The notes under the pieces were generated by a model. The model saw only the letters and a list, made by a program, of their open reading frames with translations, was not told where the DNA came from and made no database searches. The translations under genes were made by a program, and so were the position numbers. 32,481 nucleotides of DNA from the NCBI GenBank assembly GCA_038123735.1, contig JAYPAP010000029.1, positions 1 through 32,481 of the forward strand, written 5' to 3'. Positions 16,039 to 22,243 of this stretch are shown here, in pieces. Numbering within the stretch: the first letter of the stretch is position 1; every line of letters begins with the position of its first letter. The stretch comes from REDI01 sp038123735. Its GTDB lineage: Bacteria > Myxococcota_A > UBA796 > GCA-2862545.

Positions 16039-17370
16039 GTGCAGCGTGTTCACCTTGTGAGTCTGGGATGCCCGAAGAATCGTGTCGATTCTGAGGTGAT
16101 GGTCGGGACGTTGATCGACGGGGGCTTCGAGCTGGTCGACGAGGCAGATGATGCCGACGTCATTGTCGTGAATACCTGCAGTTTCATTCAACCGGCGACA
16201 GAGGAGTCGATCGACACCGTGCTGTCGATGGCTCAGCACAAAACAGATGNNNNNNNNNNGTGTATGGTCCAGCGGTATGGCACGGCCCTGGAAGAGGAGC
16301 TGCCCGAGGTTGATCACTTTTTGGGGACTGGCGAATATCACCGTATTGCCGAAGTTCTCAAGGCACGCGATGGTCTGGCGCCAAAGAGTTTCGTGGATAC
16401 GCCCCTCTACATTCATGATGAGACTGCTCACCGGGTGAACAGTTGGTCGGCTTGTTCGGCGTACCTGAAGATTAGCGAGGGGTGCAATCACACCTGTGCC
16501 TTTTGTATTATCCCCACGCTCCGTGGAAAGTTGCGCAGTCGTACCATTCCATCCCTCGTTCAAGAGGCCAGAAACTTGGCTGCCCAAGGGGTGAGAGAGA
16601 TCAATCTGGTGAGCCAAGACAGCACAGCGTACGGCCGTGACCTGAAAGACGGCTCAAATGTGGGCCTGCTGATGACCGAGCTCGCGAAGGTCGAGGGTAT
16701 CGAGTGGATTCGGCTTCATTACGCGTACCCTCACGGCGTCCCGAAGAGTTTCTTGGATGCGATTCAGAATGAGCCCAAGGTGTGTCCGTACGTCGACATT
16801 CCACTCCAGCATGCGTCCGGTCCGATGCTGAAGGCCATGCGTCGGGGAGTCACGCGGGCTGGACAGGAACGGATCTTGGACAGAATTCGCGAGCATGCGC
16901 CGTCTGCCGCTATTCGCACCACATTTATCGTCGGGTTTCCTGGCGAGACCGACCAAGACTTTGCCGAGCTGTGCGACTTTGTCCGGTCGCAGAAATTCGA
17001 CCATGTTGGCGTATTTACCTACTTCCCGGAGGACGGTACTCCTGCAGCGGAGCTACCCAATCAGGTCCCGGAGGAAGTCAAGGAATGGCGCCAGCAAGAG
17101 CTCATGCGCGTCCAAGCAGAGGTTAGTAAGGAACGGTTGGCTTCGCTGGTCGGCACCGAGGTGGATGTACTGGTGGAGGGCTATTCCGAGGAGTCAGACC
17201 TGGTGTTGCGCGGGCGGACGCCCTTCCAGGCCCCAGAGGTGGATGGGCAAGTCTTTATTGGCAAAGCGCCCGATGGTATCCAGGTCGGCGACATTTGTCG
17301 GCTGCGGGTTACCCAAGCCACTGAGTATGATCTCGCTGGCGATGTCCTCGAGGTTTACTCCAGGACTTGA
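16039..17370 (+). CDS. rimO: Ribosomal protein S12 methylthiotransferase RimO
   Basis: About 443 residues. RimO is a radical-SAM enzyme that adds a methylthio group to an Asp of ribosomal protein S12. The N-terminal methylthiotransferase domain begins at VHLVSLGCPKNRVDSEVM, with cluster cysteines in SLGC and NTCSF. The third one (CMVQRYG) comes right after a ten-N gap that probably hides about eight residues, judged from the family. The radical-SAM triad is CNHTCAFC. A C-terminal TRAM domain (~375-440) ends the protein. The GCPKN signature separates it from MiaB. I chose GTG 16039 because RimO proteins start a few residues before SLGCPKN; TTG 16006 is an alternative. It shares direction with lolA and the next lipoprotein gene. 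Confidence 0.95.
   Translation: MQRVHLVSLGCPKNRVDSEVMVGTLIDGGFELVDEADDADVIVVNTCSFIQPATEESIDTVLSMAQHKTDXXXXCMVQRYGTALEEELPEVDHFLGTGEYHRIAEVLKARDGLAPKSFVDTPLYIHDETAHRVNSWSACSAYLKISEGCNHTCAFCIIPTLRGKLRSRTIPSLVQEARNLAAQGVREINLVSQDSTAYGRDLKDGSNVGLLMTELAKVEGIEWIRLHYAYPHGVPKSFLDAIQNEPKVCPYVDIPLQHASGPMLKAMRRGVTRAGQERILDRIREHAPSAAIRTTFIVGFPGETDQDFAELCDFVRSQKFDHVGVFTYFPEDGTPAAELPNQVPEEVKEWRQQELMRVQAEVSKERLASLVGTEVDVLVEGYSEESDLVLRGRTPFQAPEVDGQVFIGKAPDGIQVGDICRLRVTQATEYDLAGDVLEVYSRT
16250..16259. other. Assembly gap (10 N) in rimO
   Basis: Ten N just before the third cluster cysteine of RimO. The frame is the same on both sides, but family comparison suggests a few more residues are missing than the four codons shown. 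Confidence 0.95.
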
Positions 17371-17414
17371 CGGTGGCGCGAACTCGTGGCTCATTAGGGC
17401 TGTCTGGAGGACAC

Positions 17415-17843
17415 ATGAATCGCATGGGTGTATTGCTGGTGATGGGCTTGGCCTCGGTGGGCTGCGACCAAGGGCCGTCCGTCATCTTCCAAGATGGAGA
17501 CACCGATGTAGACGTGTTGGGCCCGGAGCTTTCGCATGAGTATGACCCTTCCCCACGTACCTTTGGAGAAGCGATCTTCCTCGGCGCGAACGTGCTTGAT
17601 GCGTCGGACATTAAGGACGTGAAGATTATCTTCCAGCGGGAAACCGATGGCTCTTCCTGGACGGAGCTACGAATGGCCCCGTATTCCGACTCTTACTATG
17701 AGGGCTCAATTCCTGGAAAAGAAGTTGAGAGCGGCGGTATTCGCTACTATATCTTCGCTTCTGACCAGTACGACAATACCAGTTGTTTGCCGGAGGCTTG
17801 CGAAGCTGAGGCATGGCACTTCCCCGTCGTACCGCCTCGCTAG
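17415..17843 (+). CDS. Small lipoprotein with Ig-like beta-sandwich domain
   Basis: 142 residues; ATG 17415 has GGAGG at 17406-17410. The signal ends in lipobox ASVGC (Cys17) followed by Asp at +2, a residue that in enterobacteria keeps lipoproteins in the inner membrane. The rest looks like one beta-sandwich: alternating strands such as DVKIIFQRETDGSSW, SYYEGSIPG and IRYYIFASDQYDN. This pattern is common in bacterial Ig-like/Big domains of secreted proteins. Two cysteines near the C-terminus (SCLPEAC) probably pair. No specific function is recognisable. Its stop codon overlaps that of the convergent S41 protease gene. Confidence 0.7.
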   Translation: MNRMGVLLVMGLASVGCDQGPSVIFQDGDTDVDVLGPELSHEYDPSPRTFGEAIFLGANVLDASDIKDVKIIFQRETDGSSWTELRMAPYSDSYYEGSIPGKEVESGGIRYYIFASDQYDNTSCLPEACEAEAWHFPVVPPR

Positions 17844-19036
17844 GGTGTGCCTTTGAGCGCATCAAGCGCCACGTTCATTGCGTTGGGTGTCGGTTCGTTT
17901 TCCTGAAGCGTGGAACGGGCTAGCTCTTCGATCCGATTCCGCACCTGAGCATTTGCGATGCACTCAATCGCCTCTCGAATTGTCGCGGATTCCGGACTGG
18001 AAACTAAGATATCGGGCTGAATGCCAGATTCCGCGGAGAGCAGCTTTCCGCTCGGCAGGTAGTACCGAGCGATGGTGAGCTTCAACGCATGCTCACCACG
18101 GTAAAACATGGATTGGACAGTCCCTTTGCCGAATGTGGGAGTGCCTACAATGCGAGCGCGACCTAAGTCTTGCAGCGCACCAGCCAGCACCTCGCTCGCT
18201 GAAGCTGAGCCGGAGTCGGTGAGGACAACCAGTGTCAGGTTGGCCCCAGGAGTATTGGTGCTCGCCTCAAAAGTCTCCTGTGGCCCCATCCTTCCCTTGG
18301 TCGTGACCAGGGTGCCTTGCTCGACGAACAGATCCGCAACGGCGATGGCCTCGTGAAGAAGCCCTCCAGGGTTGCCTCGAAGGTCGATGATCAACTTCTC
18401 GGTCCCCGCGTCTATCAGTCTTCGGAGGGCTGCTTTTGTGAGGCCGCCAACGCCGTCGGAGAAGCGCTCAATCCTTAGATATCCCACGTTATCCGTCAGG
18501 ATCTTGGTACTCACAGGGGTGGTGATCGCCAGATCGAAGGTCACTGAAATGACAACGTTCTCATCCTGACCGGGGCGCTTGACGGTGAGCGATACGACGG
18601 ACCCCCGCGCCGCTTTGAATGACGGCGGTGTCTGGTCGACATCTAACTTCTGAGTTCCGAAAGCGACGATGATATCACCCGGCTGGACACCACCTCGAGC
18701 TGCTGGGCTCGCCGCCGTAATGGATTGGACGGTCCAGCCCAGATCTGAAGCGCGTAGGGTGATTCCGAGGTCGAGTTCCTTTTCTACCAGCGAGGATGCG
18801 GGCACAAACGCCGAGTGGTCGTCCAGGCTCTGTGCCATGCCCACCAGGGCGGCATTTACGAGCTCCTCAGGATCTACCTCATCTACGTAGTGGTCAGTGA
18901 TATCCGAGAATGAGCGGACCAAGCGGTCGACAGCTTGGTAGTGTGGCTCCATGGTGTTGTTTGCCGTGGCGAAGGAGCTGGCGAGCCCCCACCCAGCAAA
19001 GAGTCCAAGCATCGTCGATGCGAGATGAATTCTCAT
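17840..19036 (-). CDS. S41-family C-terminal processing peptidase (CtpA-like)
   Basis: 398 residues. The N-terminus (1-25) is a signal peptide or membrane anchor, so the enzyme works in the periplasm. A PDZ domain lies at ~85-165 (GWTVQSITAASPA, GGVQPGDIIVAFG). The S41 protease core has SASASEVLAGAL with the predicted nucleophile Ser279, and TFGKGTVQ with the general base Lys304. Their spacing of 25 equals that in known CtpA enzymes. Such proteases trim C-termini of envelope proteins or, with TPR lipoprotein adaptors, regulate peptidoglycan hydrolases. The gene starts 19 bases after murI, with AGGGA upstream, so the two form a minus-strand operon. A link to wall synthesis is an inference from that pairing. 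Confidence 0.92.
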   Translation of the reverse strand: MRIHLASTMLGLFAGWGLASSFATANNTMEPHYQAVDRLVRSFSDITDHYVDEVDPEELVNAALVGMAQSLDDHSAFVPASSLVEKELDLGITLRASDLGWTVQSITAASPAARGGVQPGDIIVAFGTQKLDVDQTPPSFKAARGSVVSLTVKRPGQDENVVISVTFDLAITTPVSTKILTDNVGYLRIERFSDGVGGLTKAALRRLIDAGTEKLIIDLRGNPGGLLHEAIAVADLFVEQGTLVTTKGRMGPQETFEASTNTPGANLTLVVLTDSGSASASEVLAGALQDLGRARIVGTPTFGKGTVQSMFYRGEHALKLTIARYYLPSGKLLSAESGIQPDILVSSPESATIREAIECIANAQVRNRIEELARSTLQENEPTPNAMNVALDALKGTP

Positions 19037-19055
19037 CTTAAATCCCTGTTTTTAA

Positions 19056-19862
19056 TCACGGCGAATCGAATGGGGGTGACGCTGGGGGTAGGTCAACCCA
19101 TTCACAACGTTGCGGCTGTTTTCCCAGGAACATGGCGCCCGAGGCCTCGAATTGCGCTGGGTGGTCGGTCACCATGTAACGGCGCGAACCTTGCCCCCTC
19201 GGGATCCCGCTCAGGGCGCTTCCAACAACTTCCGCGGTGGCGGACGCCGAGTCTACGAGATGTACTCCTGGGAGCACACTCTGGATGACGCCTCTGAGAA
19301 GCGGATAATGGGTGCAGCCTAGGATGGCCGTATCGACCGAGTCGCGAAGATGACTGAGGTATCTTTCGGCGACGAGGGTGGGAACGGGGCCATCCACCCA
19401 CCCTTCTTCGGCAAGGGGTACGAATAAGGGGCAAGCAACGCCAGAAATTTGTGCGGAGGGGAGGCGCGAGGCGAGGGCTCGTTGATAGGCGCCACCCTTG
19501 ATTGTGCCCGGAGTACCGAGCACAGCGATGCCCCCACCCTGATGGACTGCTACTGCAGCGCTCACTCCCGGCTCAATTACACCGAATACGGGGATTCCGG
19601 CCTTTAGTCCAGCCTCCTGGAGCGTTTCAAGGGCGTGGGCCGTGGCGGTGTTGCAGGCGATGACAAGGGCTTCCGCACCTTGCGCAACAAGGAACGAGGC
19701 GACACGTTGTGCATAGAGAACGACTGTTTTCGGCGAGCGGGTGCCGTATGGAACGCGAGCGGTATCGCCGAGATACAGCAGGTCATGGGTGGGCAACGCG
19801 GCGTCCAGTGCCCGAAAAACGGTCAGACCACCGATGCCGCTATCGAATACTCCAACTTTCAC
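19056..19862 (-). CDS. murI: Glutamate racemase MurI
   Basis: 268 residues from the GTG at 19862, which gives the canonical start VKVGVFDSGIGGLTV read as M-K-V and has GAGG six bases before it; TTG 19892 would add ten atypical residues. MurI makes D-glutamate for peptidoglycan. The catalytic pair is present: Cys70 in ACNTATAH and Cys183 in LGCTHYPLL, with Asp7/Ser8 at the N-terminus and His185. The length is normal for the family. It is transcribed away from nadD, with about 60 bases between their starts, and is followed by the S41 protease gene. Confidence 0.96.
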   Translation of the reverse strand: MKVGVFDSGIGGLTVFRALDAALPTHDLLYLGDTARVPYGTRSPKTVVLYAQRVASFLVAQGAEALVIACNTATAHALETLQEAGLKAGIPVFGVIEPGVSAAVAVHQGGGIAVLGTPGTIKGGAYQRALASRLPSAQISGVACPLFVPLAEEGWVDGPVPTLVAERYLSHLRDSVDTAILGCTHYPLLRGVIQSVLPGVHLVDSASATAEVVGSALSGIPRGQGSRRYMVTDHPAQFEASGAMFLGKQPQRCEWVDLPPASPPFDSP

Positions 19863-19921
19863 CCTAAACCTCGGTTGCACGCCGTGCGTCAATGGTAACA
19901 GGAGATAGGCTGGGGGGTCTT

Positions 19922-20485
19922 ATGCGTGTTGGATTTTTTGGGGGCAGCTTCGATCCACCGCATGTGGGACATGCGATGGTCGCTGCGTGGTTGATCTGGA
20001 CCGACCAGGTGGACGAGGTGTGGCTGGTCCCAGTGTCACAGCATGCGTTTGGCAAACGAAGTACGGAATTTCCAGTTCGACTGCGGTGGTGTGAGGCGCT
20101 GGCTGAGTCCCTCGGACCGCGGGTTCGGGTGAGTGGTATCGAGGGCGAGATGGCAGGCCCGAGTTACACCTTTCGGACTCTTTGCGAGCTACAGAGCCGC
20201 TTTTCAGAACATTCCTTCCGGCCAATTCTCGGCTCAGATCTGGTCTCAACCTTGTCCAAATGGCATCGCGGAGATGAACTCCAGGCGCGATTCCCTCCCA
20301 TCTTTGTCAATCGTGCTGGCTACCCGAAAGCAGTGGATGGTCCCGTTTTTCCAGAGATCTCATCGTCTGAAGTCCGGGCTAGACTCATCGAAGGTGGGGA
20401 TTGCACTCAGTGGCTAGAGGCAGCAGTCCGGGCCAGGGTGGATATTGCCCATATTCAATTTTGGGAGGCCAATCATGACAGATGA
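19922..20485 (+). CDS. nadD: Nicotinate-nucleotide adenylyltransferase NadD
   Basis: 187 residues from ATG 19922 (run of G five to ten bases upstream); ATG 19892 is also in frame but would extend past the usual MRVGFFGGSFDPPHVGH start. The enzyme joins nicotinate mononucleotide to AMP in NAD synthesis. The nucleotidyltransferase motif (T/H)xGH is PPHVGH (His14, His17), and the closing ISSSEVR motif (146-152) corresponds to the ISSTxxR signature. The gene overlaps pgeF by 11 bases and leads a three-gene operon. No rsfS or yqeK follows, unlike in many bacteria. Confidence 0.93.
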   Translation: MRVGFFGGSFDPPHVGHAMVAAWLIWTDQVDEVWLVPVSQHAFGKRSTEFPVRLRWCEALAESLGPRVRVSGIEGEMAGPSYTFRTLCELQSRFSEHSFRPILGSDLVSTLSKWHRGDELQARFPPIFVNRAGYPKAVDGPVFPEISSSEVRARLIEGGDCTQWLEAAVRARVDIAHIQFWEANHDR

Positions 20486-21242
20486 GGGACTCCTCCTGAA
20501 TGACCAGGCGCTGTCGGGGCTTGCCGACGTGGTACATGGGTTCAGCACTCGCCACGGCGGGGTCAGTCCGGCGCCGCGAGATTCACTGTGTCTGGCGCTA
20601 CGGGATGGCGTGTCTGAGGCCGAGATTATCGAAAATTGGAAGCGCGTTTCGGCGAAATTCGGGCTCACGCCGGCTGCGGTTGCGATCGCCAACCAGGTTC
20701 ATGGGGCTCGCGTGATTCGTGTTGAAGAGGCTTCCGGGGTCTTGCGTACCGTGGGTGATTGCGATGGGATGGTAACCGTCGTCCCAGGTGTGCTATTGGC
20801 AATTCGGACCGCGGATTGTGTCCCCGTGCTGTTGGCTGGACCGGGGGTTGTTGGCGCGGCACATGCCGGATGGAGGGGACTGGTAGCCGATGTCATTGGG
20901 GAGACTGTCGCCACTATGTGCGACGCTGCGGGGTGTGCGGCGTCGGAGTTAACGGCGTCTGTGGGACCCTGTGCCGGAGCGGCCCTCTATGAGACTGGCC
21001 CGGAAATACCCGATCAATTGATGAACGTCGGCTTACCTCGGGATCAGATTAGTAGCATGGGCCCGATGGGGCGAGAGCATACTGACTTGCGGCGTGCCAC
21101 CCATCTGCAGCTGGAGCGCGCTGGGGTGTCGGCGATTGGGCACATCGAGCACTGCACACTGGAGAGTCAGGCCTTCTTTTCTCATCGAAGAGATGGTGCT
21201 CAGACGGGGCGAATGGCTTCACTGATTGGTTTGGTATCGTGA
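20475..21242 (+). CDS. pgeF: YfiH/PgeF family laccase-domain protein
   Basis: 255 residues; ATG 20475 has GGGAGG six bases before it and lies inside the end of nadD. The family (YfiH, DUF152, 'multicopper polyphenol oxidase' domain) is described as a purine nucleoside phosphorylase/deaminase. In E. coli it is described as a peptidoglycan editing factor that limits wrong residues in the stem peptide. The metal-site motifs are all present: NQVHG (His76), TADCVPVL (Cys115) and AAHAGWRG (His130), plus CDGMVT and GPCAG. Proximity to murI on the other strand fits a cell-wall link but may be chance. Its stop overlaps the next start (GTGA). Confidence 0.92.
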   Translation: MTDEGLLLNDQALSGLADVVHGFSTRHGGVSPAPRDSLCLALRDGVSEAEIIENWKRVSAKFGLTPAAVAIANQVHGARVIRVEEASGVLRTVGDCDGMVTVVPGVLLAIRTADCVPVLLAGPGVVGAAHAGWRGLVADVIGETVATMCDAAGCAASELTASVGPCAGAALYETGPEIPDQLMNVGLPRDQISSMGPMGREHTDLRRATHLQLERAGVSAIGHIEHCTLESQAFFSHRRDGAQTGRMASLIGLVS

Positions 21243-22219
21243 GATTTGAATGGAGCATGCTCCTGCTGGTCGCCTGTTGGGGGCAGTCGCAGCCAGATAG
21301 CGATGACCTTGGGAGGTGGCGCGCTCTGGGGGATTCCGTGGATTCATGGGAGCAGGCCCGGGATGCGATGGAATCCGGAGATCTCGAGGCTGCACGTAGC
21401 GCCTTGACTCACTCGATCCAGCGTGCGCCAAAACAACCCGTGCTGCGCCTCTGGTCCGCTGAGTTGTATGCGAAAAGTGGCGAGTTTGAGCGCGCGCTCG
21501 AAGAACTGGACCGTGCCTCCACCATGCGGCCGGATTGGCCAGACGAGCGGTTTCGGCGTGCGACGGTCCTTGCGCGGCTCGGTAAGACTACTGCTGCCGC
21601 AGAGTTACTGTCTGGTCTCATTCAGCAGGGTGAACTCACTCGTTCCGCCATCCGGCAGGAACCATCTTTTAGCCAGGTGATTGCCGAACAGCCGTTCGTC
21701 CAATTGCTCCGCAGTCCGGTGCGTGGGCTGGTACGTGTACCTCCTGGGGCGGTCGTTGTAGGTGAGCCGTTCTTGGTGGAGTTGCAGGTTGAACGCGATG
21801 AAAATGGGGAGTTTTCTGTCGAGGCTCCATCCGCTGAAGGGTTGGGGCTGGAGCGCGTCGAGGAAGCCGTGGATCGTCGTGGAGGGACTGGATTTCGGCG
21901 GCGGGTATCCTGGATAGTCGTCGCGCATCGCCCAGGACGAATTCGCCTGGGCCCTTACGACGTGCGTGTGGGCGACGCCTCCCTTCGAATTGAGGGTGGT
22001 TCTGTCGATGCGATTGGTCGCGCAGAAGCCGAGGTCCAAATTATGGAGTGGGCAGTTCCTTCTGCCCTTTTTAGGGACGAGGCCGTGCCGGGTCAGGAAG
22101 CGACCGGCCCATGGGTACGGCTCGTTGCCGGAGATGGCAAAGAAGCGCTTCAGGGCGCTTCAAAGGCGGTCTTCTCAGTGGATGGAGCTGTGCAGTGGAG
22201 AGCCATTAGGCGGCGTTGA
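21239..22219 (+). CDS. TPR lipoprotein with BatD-like beta domain
   Basis: 326 residues from GTG 21239, which overlaps the pgeF stop by four bases. A short lipoprotein signal ends in LLLVAC (Cys13). Residues ~35-150 hold about three TPR units (SGEFERALEELDRASTMRP, ATVLARLGKTTAAAELL). Residues ~160-270 form a predicted beta domain with VGEPFLVELQVERDENGEF and a strand series up to GRIRLGPYDVRVGDASLRI. That part resembles the repeats of BatD (oxygen-tolerance) proteins, which sit in the periplasm; the match is by eye only. There is no bat operon or VWA gene nearby. It may be a stand-alone envelope protein. The gene converges with the beta-helix gene 24 bases on. Confidence 0.6.
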   Translation: MRFEWSMLLLVACWGQSQPDSDDLGRWRALGDSVDSWEQARDAMESGDLEAARSALTHSIQRAPKQPVLRLWSAELYAKSGEFERALEELDRASTMRPDWPDERFRRATVLARLGKTTAAAELLSGLIQQGELTRSAIRQEPSFSQVIAEQPFVQLLRSPVRGLVRVPPGAVVVGEPFLVELQVERDENGEFSVEAPSAEGLGLERVEEAVDRRGGTGFRRRVSWIVVAHRPGRIRLGPYDVRVGDASLRIEGGSVDAIGRAEAEVQIMEWAVPSALFRDEAVPGQEATGPWVRLVAGDGKEALQGASKAVFSVDGAVQWRAIRRR

Positions 22220-22243
22220 CCATGCGCAACGAATCTACTCGGC

